Positions 26,746 through 35,165 of a stretch of DNA of 64,000 bases are shown here, in pieces. The notes beneath the pieces are model-generated. The model did no database searches, was not told where the DNA came from, and worked only from the letters and a program-made list of their open reading frames with translations. How positions within the stretch are numbered: the stretch's first letter is position 1; each line of letters opens with the position of its first letter. The DNA comes from Ruminococcus flavefaciens (GTDB lineage: Bacteria; Bacillota; Clostridia; Oscillospirales; Ruminococcaceae): assembly GCA_023667045.1 (NCBI GenBank), contig JAMPAU010000007.1, positions 16,619 to 80,618 on the forward strand, in the 5' to 3' direction. The translations under genes and the position numbers were made by a program.

Positions 26746-27567
26746 ATGGTAGACTATCAGCAGAAAGAAAACTACAATATCAATGACCTGATTGACATTG
26801 TGCGTTTACTGCGTGGCGAGGGCGGTTGTCCTTGGGACAGAGAACAAACCCACGAATCTATCAAAAGCGATTTCATTGAGGAAACCTGCGAGGCTATCGA
26901 GGCTATCGACCTCAAAGATACCGACCTGCTCCGTGAAGAACTCGGCGACGTTCTTTTACAGGTGGTTTTTCACTGCCGTATTGAAGAAGAAAACAAATCT
27001 TTTACTTTTGACGACATATGTGACGGAATCTGCAAAAAACTTATAATACGTCACCCGCACGTTTTCGGAGAAGTGACCATTAATTCTACCGGCGACGTAC
27101 TCGAAAACTGGGACAGCATAAAAATGCAGACCAAAGGTCAAGAAACATACACTGAAACTCTCCAAAGCGTTGCAAAGTCGCTCCCTGCACTTATGAGGGC
27201 TCAGAAAGTCGGCAAACGTGCCATGCGTGCCGGTATGGATTTCAGATGTGCAGAAGACGCTATAGCCTGCATTTCTGCCGAAAAAACAGAACTCGACGAG
27301 GCTATTTTATCGGGCGACCAAGCTCACATTGAAGAAGAAATGGGCGATTTGCTCTTTTCTTGCGTTAATGCCTCACGTCATCTCGGCATAGACTCAGAAC
27401 AGGCTCTTAAAAACGCTACTGAAAAATTCATAAAACGATTTTCAGTAACTGAAAAACTTGTCCGTGAAGAAAACAAGGACATGAAAACGCTCCCCATTGA
27501 AGAACTCGATACTTACTGGGACAAGGCTAAAAATATTATTAATCCGGAGGAATACAACCATGACTAA
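26746..27567 (+). CDS. mazG: Nucleoside triphosphate pyrophosphohydrolase
   Basis: 273 residues from ATG 26746 (AAGGAGG at 7 bases). Two tandem MazG domains are visible. The first has GGCPWDREQTHESI, EETCEAIEAI and REELGDVLLQVVFH, with the metal-binding ExxE...ExxD. The second has KTELDEAIL and EEEMGDLLFSCVNASRHLG. The enzyme hydrolyses NTPs and dNTPs to NMPs and pyrophosphate as house-cleaning. The final codons overlap the HU start by 8 bases, so HU translation is coupled to it. The order mazG-HU-rqcP parallels B. subtilis yabN-yabO. Confidence 0.95.
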   Translation: MVDYQQKENYNINDLIDIVRLLRGEGGCPWDREQTHESIKSDFIEETCEAIEAIDLKDTDLLREELGDVLLQVVFHCRIEEENKSFTFDDICDGICKKLIIRHPHVFGEVTINSTGDVLENWDSIKMQTKGQETYTETLQSVAKSLPALMRAQKVGKRAMRAGMDFRCAEDAIACISAEKTELDEAILSGDQAHIEEEMGDLLFSCVNASRHLGIDSEQALKNATEKFIKRFSVTEKLVREENKDMKTLPIEELDTYWDKAKNIINPEEYNHD

Positions 27568-27835
27568 ATCTGAACTTATATCATCACTCGCAAAAAGCAT
27601 GAACTGCACAAAGGCAGACGCTACAGCCGTTATTGACGCTACTTTTGCTGTAATTCAGGAAACTCTCGAAAAAGGCGAAAAAGTTTCAGTTACCGGATTC
27701 GGTACATTTGAAATCCGTGCAAGAGGTGAAAAAATCTGCATAAATCCCAGAACTAAAACAAAAATGGTTTGCCCGCCGTGCAAGTTCCCTACTTTCAAGG
27801 CTGGCAGAGACCTCAAAAGAAAAATCAACAAGTAA
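27560..27835 (+). CDS. HU-family histone-like DNA-binding protein
   Basis: 91 residues from ATG 27560, inside the end of mazG, with CCGGAGG nine bases upstream. The helical dimerisation half (MTKSELISSLAKSM...) and VSVTGFGTFEIRARG are typical. The arm is unusual: the INPRT tip is kept, but MVCPPCKFPTFKAG carries two Cys next to the arm base where standard HU has MEIPASKVPAFKAG-like residues. Sequence-nonspecific DNA bending and nucleoid packing are expected. The CPPC pair could bind metal or respond to redox (inference). Confidence 0.93.
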   Translation: MTKSELISSLAKSMNCTKADATAVIDATFAVIQETLEKGEKVSVTGFGTFEIRARGEKICINPRTKTKMVCPPCKFPTFKAGRDLKRKINK

Positions 27836-27840
27836 AATAT

Positions 27841-27874
27841 CAGGGAACAGATATACACACCTGTTCCCTGCTTT
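27841..27874 (+). terminator. Terminator-like hairpin after HU
   Basis: Perfect 10-base-pair stem CAGGGAACAG/CTGTTCCCTG with only CTTTAAAAA after it. Partial termination before rqcP is likely. Confidence 0.6.
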
Positions 27875-27889
27875 AAAAAGGAGATAACT

Positions 27890-28132
27890 ATGAGACTGGA
27901 CAAATATTTAAAAGTAACACGTCTTATAAAGAGAAGAACCGTTGCCAATGATGCCTGCGACGCTGAAAAAATATCAGTAAACGGAAAAATAGCACGTGCT
28001 TCCTATGATGTAAAAGTCGGCGACATAATAGAAATAAATATGGGTACACGACCGCTTAAAGTAAAGGTTCTGAATGTTACCGAACACGCTACTAAAGAGA
28101 CGGCTTCCGACAACTACACGGTAATAGAATAA
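27890..28132 (+). CDS. rqcP: S4-domain protein RqcP (YabO/Hsp15-like)
   Basis: 80 residues, essentially one S4 RNA-binding domain: MRLDKYLKVTRLIKRRTVAN opens it, and KISVNGKIARASYDVKVGDII completes the fold. In Firmicutes this protein works with RqcH in ribosome-associated quality control, stabilising P-site tRNA during poly-alanine tailing on stalled 50S subunits. Its place after mazG matches yabO of B. subtilis. Ribosome site AAAGGAG at 27879. Ends at a strong terminator. Confidence 0.9.
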   Translation: MRLDKYLKVTRLIKRRTVANDACDAEKISVNGKIARASYDVKVGDIIEINMGTRPLKVKVLNVTEHATKETASDNYTVIE

Positions 28133-28141
28133 CAAAAAATA

Positions 28142-28171
28142 CGGGGAATTGCACAATTCCCCGCTTTTTTT
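28142..28171. terminator. Bidirectional terminator, rqcP / membrane protein
   Basis: Stem CGGGGAATT/AATTCCCCG, loop GCAC, followed by CTTTTTTT. It lies between converging genes. Confidence 0.88.
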
Positions 28172-28610
28172 AACTTCTGTCATAATAATTATTGTCATCG
28201 TAATAATCTGAATTATAATCAATATTCTGATTTCTTGGAATACCAATTTTGCTTGCCACATCTTCAGATTTCTGAATATAATCGTTGCCTGTCTGTTTAT
28301 ACTGTTTTGCCGAGTTAACACTTGCCTTAGCACTGTCAATTATGTTATTGCCCTGTTTACAATTCTGCATAAATGGAATAACAAAAGCAACAACTCCAAA
28401 TATTTCATCAACACACGGCAACATATCCGGTGCTATGAAATTAGTTATTACCAGTGCTATGCCGAGACCAGAGTGTCCTTTTTTAGTAAATATATACGCT
28501 CCTACAGCAAGCACTATACAACCTACAGTATCAAGCAATGTCAATACCGCAATAATGAATACAGCCATACCAAACGAATATGGAATAGGCTTGTTATTTT
28601 GATTTCCCAT
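28170..28610 (-). CDS. Small membrane protein, function unknown
   Basis: 146 residues. Two or three hydrophobic helices (about 12-42, 48-85 with GLGIALVITNFIAPDMLPC) are followed by a polar, helical tail ending in an Asp/Tyr/Asn-rich stretch. No family recognised. The start ATG 28610 lies 6 bases past the stop of the upstream gene and uses an AGAGGA within that gene's end, so the pair is an operon. Confidence 0.65.
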   Translation of the reverse strand: MGNQNNKPIPYSFGMAVFIIAVLTLLDTVGCIVLAVGAYIFTKKGHSGLGIALVITNFIAPDMLPCVDEIFGVVAFVIPFMQNCKQGNNIIDSAKASVNSAKQYKQTGNDYIQKSEDVASKIGIPRNQNIDYNSDYYDDNNYYDRS

Positions 28611-28616
28611 AATTTT

Positions 28617-29255
28617 TTATCCTCTCTTATTAGGATTATATCCCCATGCTCCTTCATATACCGCAGCCATTGCATTCATAGAATACCATTTGCCTTTATA
28701 TTTGAAACTGAATAATATATATTCTTCCGTTGTTTTTTCGCCGTCTTTTTTGTAGGTTACATCAACTATAGTCGCATATCCCTCATCGCAGTCGGTTATA
28801 TCTTTCCACATAGCTTGTATACCGTTATACATCCCCTTAAAACTTGCCGCTTCTATGTCGGTTAACCCTGAGCCTGCCAAATCATTAAGGTCTATCTTGA
28901 AACTTTCCTTGAATTTTATTTTTTTAACTTTACCAAGTCCGTCAAATTTTTTAGATGTTGCTTGCTTTACAGCTTCTCTAAGCTGTTTTTTGTTCTTTAC
29001 ATAGTCATCATAATAATCCATAACGTTGTCTTCGTAACCTTTTGGCATCATGGCGAGTATTTTTTTCGGATTCTGTTTCAGCAATTTTTTCATAGCCTCT
29101 TTGTTTACGGATTTACCGCTTCCGCCTCCGAAACAAGCAGTGATTATCACCAGCAGTACAACCACTACCGCAACAACCGGAAGTATCTTCTTGATTTTGC
29201 CCTTTGCTCCCTGTGCCGATACGGGACTTTCTGTGATATTTGTGTTTTCTGACAT
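28617..29255 (-). CDS. Membrane-anchored extracytoplasmic protein, function unknown
   Basis: 212 residues from ATG 29255 (GGAGG at 8 bases). A Lys-rich cytosolic N-terminus (about 25 residues) is followed by one membrane helix (ILPVVAVVVVLLVIITACF). A Gly-rich hinge and an outside domain of about 160 residues follow, with alternating basic helices and strands (KKILAMMPKGYEDNVMDYY, EEYILFSFKYKGKWYSM). The last part resembles NTF2- or DUF4878-like folds seen in many Firmicutes lipoproteins (weak inference). Co-transcribed with the small membrane protein downstream. Confidence 0.7.
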   Translation of the reverse strand: MSENTNITESPVSAQGAKGKIKKILPVVAVVVVLLVIITACFGGGSGKSVNKEAMKKLLKQNPKKILAMMPKGYEDNVMDYYDDYVKNKKQLREAVKQATSKKFDGLGKVKKIKFKESFKIDLNDLAGSGLTDIEAASFKGMYNGIQAMWKDITDCDEGYATIVDVTYKKDGEKTTEEYILFSFKYKGKWYSMNAMAAVYEGAWGYNPNKRG

Positions 29256-29390
29256 AAATTTTTCCTCCATATGTATTATTGCAGACCAACGTAATTTTAG
29301 GTCTGTAACTATATTATACATATCGTACCGGACACACGGCTGTTCGTTCAAAAAAAATTTACAATCACATACAAAAAATTACCAAAACAA

Positions 29391-29421
29391 AAGCCACTCC
29401 CTAAGGAATGGCTTATTTTTT
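29391..29421 (-). terminator. Terminator of the small secreted protein gene
   Basis: On the minus strand the stem AAGCCATTCC/GGAGTGGCTT with loop TTAG is followed by TTGTTTT. The plus strand also has a T run. Confidence 0.75.
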
Positions 29422-29424
29422 ATA

Positions 29425-29901
29425 TTATTCTGATACTGTTTCCGTAAATGTATCAATAACGGTTACGCCGTCGGATTCATAGACATCAATGACTACAGGT
29501 ACATAAGTGCCGTTGGCTATAGCCTCCATCTGTGCTACTGCTTCTTCGGGGTTTTTAGCTGCACCCTTATAGAGTAAATCTTCAGTATAGGCATAGCCTT
29601 TTATACCATTATCACCTATAACAGGCTGTAAATCTGGAAAATCTTCAGCATAGTTTCCAACAGCTACACCGTAGGTCTGACCATTTTCGTTGACTTCATA
29701 ATTACCTTCGATATGCGGAACAGGTGTTAATGTTCCGTCTTCATTGCAGGTATAAAGTACTCCCTCTGCCATTTCTTCCTCAGAAATACAAATTACTTCA
29801 TCTTCAGCATTTTTGTCCGCATAGACAAGCGGTATCGATACAGCAGAAACACCGGCTATCAGTGAAAGTGCCATAGCAGCCAGCTTAAAAGATTTTTTCA
29901 T
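29425..29901 (-). CDS. Small secreted protein, function unknown
   Basis: 158 residues from ATG 29901 (GGAGG at 7 bases; the ATG at 29907 abuts the site). Signal peptide about 1-29 (cleavage after VYADK or nearby). The mature part is acidic (pI low), with EEEMAEGVLYTCNEDGTLTPVPH and repeated aromatic-Gly turns. No cohesin, dockerin or catalytic motif. Not recognised. Confidence 0.65.
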   Translation of the reverse strand: MKKSFKLAAMALSLIAGVSAVSIPLVYADKNAEDEVICISEEEMAEGVLYTCNEDGTLTPVPHIEGNYEVNENGQTYGVAVGNYAEDFPDLQPVIGDNGIKGYAYTEDLLYKGAAKNPEEAVAQMEAIANGTYVPVVIDVYESDGVTVIDTFTETVSE

Positions 29902-29927
29902 AGTCATTCCTCCTATATTTTTTTATA

Positions 29928-29956
29928 ATTATAACATAGTATTTTAAAAAAGTCAA
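29928..29956 (-). promoter_or_regulatory. Sigma-A promoter of the small secreted protein gene
   Basis: On the minus strand TTGACT (29951-29956) and TATAAT (29928-29933), spacer 17. Confidence 0.8.
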
Positions 29957-30013
29957 TAGTAATAATTATATTTATTTGACAAACATATATCACTATACAA
30001 ATTAATATATAAA

Positions 30014-30041
30014 AAACAGGTACAGTTATGTGTACCTGTTT
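30014..30041 (-). terminator. Terminator of the NAD-dependent epimerase gene
   Basis: Perfect 11-base-pair stem AAACAGGTACA/TGTACCTGTTT, followed by TTT on the minus strand. Confidence 0.85.
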
Positions 30042-30994
30042 TATTTGGTATTGTTTATATCCCAACGAAATACGACAATTTTTGCAGCCTTAGTGCAGTC
30101 AAGCATATTATTGTGTTCAAGCTTTGTCATATCAAGGTAGCGGTAATTTACTTTTTCGTCGGTATTCTTTGAAAAAATCCCCTTAATCTTTGAAAGAGTA
30201 CCTCCGGCAGACCGTGAAATTACTGTACCTAAATGATAATGTTCACGCATAAATGCGATAATCTCAGAGGCGGTAGTTATATGCTTGTCGCATACATTAT
30301 ATGTGCCGGAATAAGAAGTATCTTCCGCACTCTTAACATAACATAATATAAAGTCAACCAGATTATGCAGACAACACAACTGAAAACCATACTGTCCAGT
30401 ACCGGAAACAAATTTAACATTGTCTTTAGGGTCGGTAATCTTTGCTGTGAGATTTTCAATGAATTTGAGCGTATATATAGGTGAATGCCTTATGATACAG
30501 GCTATTACGTCCTTATGCCCCTGCAACTGCCTTACAAAAGCCTTTTCAGATTCAAACTTCAGAATCGCATAATTCGTAACCGGTTTTAGCTTATTTTCCT
30601 CTCTAAGCGGTTCACGGCTTTTTGTAAATTCATACACTTGGTCAGTGCTGAGAAGAATAAATTTCTTTACACCGTTATTCAGAGCGTACTCATATATGAA
30701 CTTGTCACACTCTGCGGAAATAGCAACCTGTGTATCAGTAACCATTGCCGGAAAGTCATTATCAACTGTACAGGAAGCATGAACAACTATATCAATCTTA
30801 TTCTGCTTGAAAATATCAGCATATGTTTCCTTATCGTCCGGAGCAGACTGAATAAAAGAATAGTGAAGTTTTCCGGTATTATAATTATTTTCTTTTTCGT
30901 CAACGGCAATGACTGCATTTCCCTTTTTAAGAAGTCCGGAGCAGACATACTGCCCGATAAGCCCGCAACCGCCCGTTACAAGAATTGTATTCAT
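30041..30994 (-). CDS. NAD-dependent epimerase/dehydratase (extended SDR)
   Basis: 317 residues from ATG 30994; an in-frame TTG at 31012 overlaps the AAGGAAA site. The Rossmann start TGGCGLIGQYVCSGLL binds NAD. The catalytic Ser/Thr is in LLSTDQVYEF and the Tyr-Lys pair in NYAILKFESEKAF. It probably acts on a nucleotide-sugar, but the substrate is unknown and no glycosyltransferase genes adjoin it. Own promoter and terminator. Confidence 0.85.
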   Translation of the reverse strand: MNTILVTGGCGLIGQYVCSGLLKKGNAVIAVDEKENNYNTGKLHYSFIQSAPDDKETYADIFKQNKIDIVVHASCTVDNDFPAMVTDTQVAISAECDKFIYEYALNNGVKKFILLSTDQVYEFTKSREPLREENKLKPVTNYAILKFESEKAFVRQLQGHKDVIACIIRHSPIYTLKFIENLTAKITDPKDNVKFVSGTGQYGFQLCCLHNLVDFILCYVKSAEDTSYSGTYNVCDKHITTASEIIAFMREHYHLGTVISRSAGGTLSKIKGIFSKNTDEKVNYRYLDMTKLEHNNMLDCTKAAKIVVFRWDINNTK

Positions 30995-31028
30995 AGCCAC
31001 ATTTCCTTTCAAATTAAAATACTTTTAC

Positions 31029-31057
31029 ATTATATCACATTTTAAAATTTTTTGCAA
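31029..31057 (-). promoter_or_regulatory. Sigma-A promoter of the epimerase gene
   Basis: On the minus strand TTGCAA (31052-31057) and TATAAT (31029-31034), spacer 17, with TG before the -10. Confidence 0.8.
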
Positions 31058-31068
31058 GCTATATTATA

Positions 31069-32460
31069 TTATTCAGACTGACTATTGCTGTTTACTTCAT
31101 CAATGTATTTATCCACCACTGAATTTATAGAATCGTATGTTTCGCTCCACGGAGTACCACGTGCAGTAAGTCTGAGACTGTTGTCAAGAAGTTCACCGCA
31201 GTCTTCTGAAACGCCCTTTGATATGTCAATAACGGGGTTATCCTCAGCGAGTGCCTGCATACTTTCTTTCATATCAAACATCTCATCTGTCCAGCCGTAA
31301 TCATCTTTCATCTGCTTATCAGCTATTTTAAGTATTTCCTCGTCATCAAACACAAATCTCTTACACTCAAGGAATTTAGCGACACCCTCCGGATTATGAC
31401 CGCCCTTTACAAAGGCATAAGCCTCCATGCCCACAGGAATATAATACTCGTCTGATTCGGGGTCTTTAGGCATGGGAACAAAAAAAGCGTCGTCGCCGAA
31501 AGTGCTTTTCCAGTCTGATTCTTTTTTATAAAACTGATACAGTCCGCACGGATAGAAAAGAGTTTTTCCCTCGCCTATGTAAGCAGGTTTTGCATTCCAG
31601 CCGTATTCTTCTGAACCAATCGCTATGTAGTTTTTTTGATAAAGCTCATATATCCAGTTCTGGACAAGCTCAATAGCAGGATTTGAAAGGTTATTGACAA
31701 GTTTTCCGTCATCTATGCTTACCGCCGGAATACCTGTTGTAGCAGTAAGTCCGAACTCAAACCACCAGCCGTCTATACCGTACCGCTGATTCTGAGGGTC
31801 GGAAAACTTGCTTAACATTTCCTCAAAAGTATTCCAATTCCATTCACCTTTTGCGTAAAGTTCGGCAGGGTCTTGCAAACCCGATTCAAGAATAGTCTTT
31901 CGGTTGTATATGACACCGCAGTTATCTCCGGCAATGCGTGTTGAAATGATATAGTGACTGCCGTTCCATATGAAACTGTCGTTAAGTTCACGCACATCGT
32001 CCCACAGCGGAGAACTGAAATCAATGTAGTCATCTGCCGGAATAAACATTGAACGCACCGCACCTTTAGGGAAAGCGTCAAGGTCGCCGGCATAAAAGAA
32101 GTCAATGCCCTCATCGCCGTTGATAGCCTTTGCAAGCTGTTCATAACGTTCCTCGTATGTACACTGATACCATTCAATACTACCGCCGTAACGTTCTTGA
32201 AAAGCCACCAGAAAAGCAGGAGTACTTTTACCGTCATTGTCGCTTGAATTTATATCCCATGACGAGAGCCATTTTATTTTTTTGTTTTCAAGCTCTCCGG
32301 TAAGAAGTTCAGAATTTTTGGCATTTTTGGATATAGCCTTTCGTAAAGCAGGGTCAACATCATTTATATCCGACTTGTCATTATTTTCACCGCACGCCGT
32401 AAAAGTCAGCGACATTGAGGCAATAACCAATGAAGATATAAAAATTTTCAGTTTATTCAT
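31069..32460 (-). CDS. Extracellular solute-binding lipoprotein (ABC transporter family 1 type)
   Basis: 463 residues from ATG 32460 (GGAGGG at about 6 bases). Lipobox FTAC. The body resembles sugar-binding SBPs: KIKWLSSWDINSSDN, AFQERYGGSIEWYQ, and a hinge region with GMEAYAFVKGGHNPEGVAKFLE near residue 365, a typical SBP closing motif. It should deliver a sugar or peptide ligand to an importer, but no permease or ATPase gene is in the window. It lies 1 base after the MetH-reactivation gene, an odd neighbour, so it is an orphan binding protein in a C1/methionine operon. Confidence 0.88.
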   Translation of the reverse strand: MNKLKIFISSLVIASMSLTFTACGENNDKSDINDVDPALRKAISKNAKNSELLTGELENKKIKWLSSWDINSSDNDGKSTPAFLVAFQERYGGSIEWYQCTYEERYEQLAKAINGDEGIDFFYAGDLDAFPKGAVRSMFIPADDYIDFSSPLWDDVRELNDSFIWNGSHYIISTRIAGDNCGVIYNRKTILESGLQDPAELYAKGEWNWNTFEEMLSKFSDPQNQRYGIDGWWFEFGLTATTGIPAVSIDDGKLVNNLSNPAIELVQNWIYELYQKNYIAIGSEEYGWNAKPAYIGEGKTLFYPCGLYQFYKKESDWKSTFGDDAFFVPMPKDPESDEYYIPVGMEAYAFVKGGHNPEGVAKFLECKRFVFDDEEILKIADKQMKDDYGWTDEMFDMKESMQALAEDNPVIDISKGVSEDCGELLDNSLRLTARGTPWSETYDSINSVVDKYIDEVNSNSQSE

Positions 32461-32461
32461 T

Positions 32462-33136
32462 TTATCCCTCCGAACACGTTTTACCGCTTGCCGAAAATGC
32501 ACAGCTTTCTTTCATTCTGCATGATTCACAGCCCTTTTTCCCTCTTTTTATTGGAGTTTCAGATATACCTATAATAGCCGTCACGGACTTTGAGGGTATA
32601 AGCAGAGAGTTTTCTGTGACAGTAAGACCTATACGGCGTTGGGCGTTCAGAAACAACAACAGGTCTTTCTGTATATCAAGCGGAAAATCTCCGTATCCGG
32701 CACTGAAACGCCATGTCCTGTAGGGAGCTTTAATGACAGAAAAAATCTCTCTTTCTGCATTGTTGCAGACCTGCTCAACCCCTGCACTGCAAAGACAATC
32801 CACAGCGAGTGCCTCTGCCATGTCTGTGACAGCGGTCTGCCGGATAAGCTTATCAGCCTCAGCCGAAAGAGTTACAGCAAGTACAACCGCCTCAGTACAG
32901 CCGGAAAGATGTTTCTTTATGTCGTTTCCAGCAAGGGTAGTACTCAGACCGCCGAGATATACGCCGTCTTCCGTAAAGCTGACAGAGGTTTTGCGATATA
33001 CGTATTTAGGGCGTATACGCTCACGCACAACAGGCTCAAGACGGTCAAGCATTTCCTTTACCCGACCGTCCGGCACACCCTTTACGCCCATATAACGTGC
33101 TGATTCTTCCTTTGAAATTGTTTCAAGGGTCATCAT
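32462..33136 (-). CDS. Stand-alone B12-dependent methionine synthase reactivation-domain protein
   Basis: 224 residues. The reactivation fold is recognised by RFSAGYGDFPLDIQKDLL, which corresponds to the AdoMet-binding RxxxGYxxxP motif of MetH. A C-terminal Cys cluster (GCESCRMKESC...C) may hold an iron-sulfur or zinc site. In many Firmicutes this domain is separate from the other MetH modules. It would remethylate inactive cob(II)alamin using AdoMet. It overlaps metF by 4 bases (ATGA), so they are coupled. Confidence 0.88.
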   Translation of the reverse strand: MMTLETISKEESARYMGVKGVPDGRVKEMLDRLEPVVRERIRPKYVYRKTSVSFTEDGVYLGGLSTTLAGNDIKKHLSGCTEAVVLAVTLSAEADKLIRQTAVTDMAEALAVDCLCSAGVEQVCNNAEREIFSVIKAPYRTWRFSAGYGDFPLDIQKDLLLFLNAQRRIGLTVTENSLLIPSKSVTAIIGISETPIKRGKKGCESCRMKESCAFSASGKTCSEG

Positions 33137-33993
33137 GCGTTTATTATTCCGGAAACAGCCTCGCTGATTTTCCTTGCAACATAGGCGTTGTTCATTGTAT
33201 AGAGGTGTATGCCGTCCACTCCGCTTGCTATAAGGTCTACTATCTGATTTATCGCATAGGCTATTCCTGCATCTCTCAAAGCCTCCGGATTGTTTTCATA
33301 TTTCTGCATGATACGCACAAACTTACGGGGCAGACTTGCACCGCACGTTGTAACCATGCGTTCAATCTGATTTTTATTGACAACAGGCATGATTCCGGCT
33401 TCAATGGGTACATCTATACCGGCAAGCACGGTCTTTTCACGGAACTCATAAAAAGCGTCGTTATCAAAGAAAAGCTGACTGATGAGATGTGTTGCACCTG
33501 CTTCAACTTTCTTTTTAAGGTTGATTATATCGTCTATGATTGTGTCAGAATCAGGGTGGCACTCCGGATAGCAAGCACCAGCAATATCAAAATCACCATG
33601 AGACTTTATGTATGTTACAAGGTCGCTGGCATGAGGAAAGTCATTTTTCGGCTCAATGTCGGGGTTCTTGTCACCTCTCAGTGCAAGGATATTTTCAATG
33701 CCCCTTTTCTTTATCTCGTCCAGAGTAGCAGAGATTTCTTCCTTTGTGTAGTTTATACTCGGAAGATGTATCATTGGTGTTATGCCGTTTTCCTTTATTC
33801 TTGAGGCAACGTCACACGCAAATGTATTGTTACTGCTACCGCCTGCTCCGAAAGTCACGCTGATAAAATCGGGTTTAAGGTCGTGAAGTTCGTCAAGTGT
33901 TTTATAGATAACCTCAACTGAACTTGTTTTTTTAGGCGGGAAAACCTCAAAAGAAAAAACTGTTTTTTTGTCAAATAAATCTCTTATTTTCAT
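33133..33993 (-). CDS. metF: 5,10-methylenetetrahydrofolate reductase
   Basis: 286 residues, the usual bacterial length. A TIM-barrel flavoprotein reducing methylene-THF to methyl-THF for methionine synthesis. Landmarks: FSFEVFPPKKTSS with the catalytic Glu, VTFGAGGSS, NILALRGD, GAGTHLISQLFFD-like GATHLISQLFFD, and GIMPV. Overlap with the MetH-reactivation gene links the two steps of methyl transfer. Ribosome site GGAGGG. Confidence 0.96.
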   Translation of the reverse strand: MKIRDLFDKKTVFSFEVFPPKKTSSVEVIYKTLDELHDLKPDFISVTFGAGGSSNNTFACDVASRIKENGITPMIHLPSINYTKEEISATLDEIKKRGIENILALRGDKNPDIEPKNDFPHASDLVTYIKSHGDFDIAGACYPECHPDSDTIIDDIINLKKKVEAGATHLISQLFFDNDAFYEFREKTVLAGIDVPIEAGIMPVVNKNQIERMVTTCGASLPRKFVRIMQKYENNPEALRDAGIAYAINQIVDLIASGVDGIHLYTMNNAYVARKISEAVSGIINA

Positions 33994-34009
33994 AATACCC
34001 TCCGGAATT

Positions 34010-34681
34010 TTACTCTATGCTCCAGTCAATTTCGCCCTGTCCGACAGCACGCAGAAACTCATTAGCCTGTGAAAAATGTTTACAGCCAAAGAATCCATTA
34101 TAGGCGGACAGCGGACTGGGATGGGCAGATTTCAGCACAAGATGTGCAGGATTTGTTATAAACTTCTCCTTTGATTTAGCGTCACCGCCCCATAGCATGA
34201 AAACCATAGGCTTTTCACGTTCATTAAGGATTTTTATAACGTCTGTGGTGAAAGTTTCCCAGCCTATGCCATGATGACTTCTTGCTTTGTTCGCACGGAC
34301 TGTCAGAACCGAATTAAGCAGTAATACGCCGTTTTCAGCCCACTTTGTAAGCTCGCCGTGCTTGCCAAGATTGTTTATACCAATATCGTCTCTTATTTCC
34401 TTGAATATATTAACAAGAGACGGCGGAGGTGCTATGCCTTTCTTTACTGAAAAACTCAGTCCGTGAGCCTGTCCCTCGCCATGATATGGGTCTTGTCCTA
34501 TTATAACGCACCTTACATCATTATATGAAGTAAGTTTCATAGCATTGTAAATGTCATACATATCTGGAAAAATCCGCTGTGTTTTATATTCATCTATGAG
34601 TTTCTGACGGAGATTTATGTAATATTCCTTTTCAAACTCATCTTTGAGAATTTCGTCCCAGTCATTGCCAAAATTAACCAT
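34010..34681 (-). CDS. ung: Uracil-DNA glycosylase
   Basis: 223 residues, family 1. Catalytic water-activating motif GQDPYHG at about 62-68, SFSVKKGIAPPPSL, LLLNSVLTV, and the minor-groove loop HPSPLSAYNGFFGCKHF at about 187. It removes uracil from DNA to start base excision repair. It lies 16 bases upstream of metF and 11 bases downstream of a DUF2500-like gene, in one apparent transcript. Confidence 0.97.
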   Translation of the reverse strand: MVNFGNDWDEILKDEFEKEYYINLRQKLIDEYKTQRIFPDMYDIYNAMKLTSYNDVRCVIIGQDPYHGEGQAHGLSFSVKKGIAPPPSLVNIFKEIRDDIGINNLGKHGELTKWAENGVLLLNSVLTVRANKARSHHGIGWETFTTDVIKILNEREKPMVFMLWGGDAKSKEKFITNPAHLVLKSAHPSPLSAYNGFFGCKHFSQANEFLRAVGQGEIDWSIE

Positions 34682-34692
34682 ACAGTCTCCTT

Positions 34693-35121
34693 TCAGTTAT
34701 TTTCGTAAACAGTGTCGTCATAATACTTGAACTTCACAAGCTTATTTTTTCTGTATGTAAGCGACCCCTGCTGATTAAAGGGGATTTTTTCATAAGCGTC
34801 AACGGAGCATTCTATCTTCACTGTCTGCCCCTTGCGTGTCACGAAAGTAAGTTCATAGTATTCGTCAATTAGTTTAACATCGCCGTTGCTCTCTATTACT
34901 CTTAGACGGTCATCGCTTTTTCTTATAAGAGTTGCCATTTCCACAACAGGTGAGGAAAAAGTCTTCTGTGAGTTCTGTTCTTCTTCGTCGTCTTCTTCTT
35001 CAAGAAAAAGAGATATGAACCTCTGCCACGGATTGTCTCCGCCAAAAGTCACAATTATAAGAATCAAGGCTACGGCAATCGCACCGAACATAATAAGCAT
35101 ATTTCTTATCTCCGGTGACAT
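34693..35121 (-). CDS. DUF2500-like membrane-anchored protein
   Basis: 142 residues. One N-terminal membrane helix (about 8-28) is followed by an acidic EEEDDEEE stretch and a beta domain at about 60-138. The domain has YYELTFVTRKGQTVKIEC and the closing pattern GSLTYRKNKLVKFKYYD. This is the layout of DUF2500, a family of single-pass proteins of unknown function. Located between galE and ung. Confidence 0.72.
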   Translation of the reverse strand: MSPEIRNMLIMFGAIAVALILIIVTFGGDNPWQRFISLFLEEEDDEEEQNSQKTFSSPVVEMATLIRKSDDRLRVIESNGDVKLIDEYYELTFVTRKGQTVKIECSVDAYEKIPFNQQGSLTYRKNKLVKFKYYDDTVYENN

Positions 35122-35165
35122 TGTTATCAGTCCTTTCTTTTTTGTGTTGTCTTTATTTTTATCTT

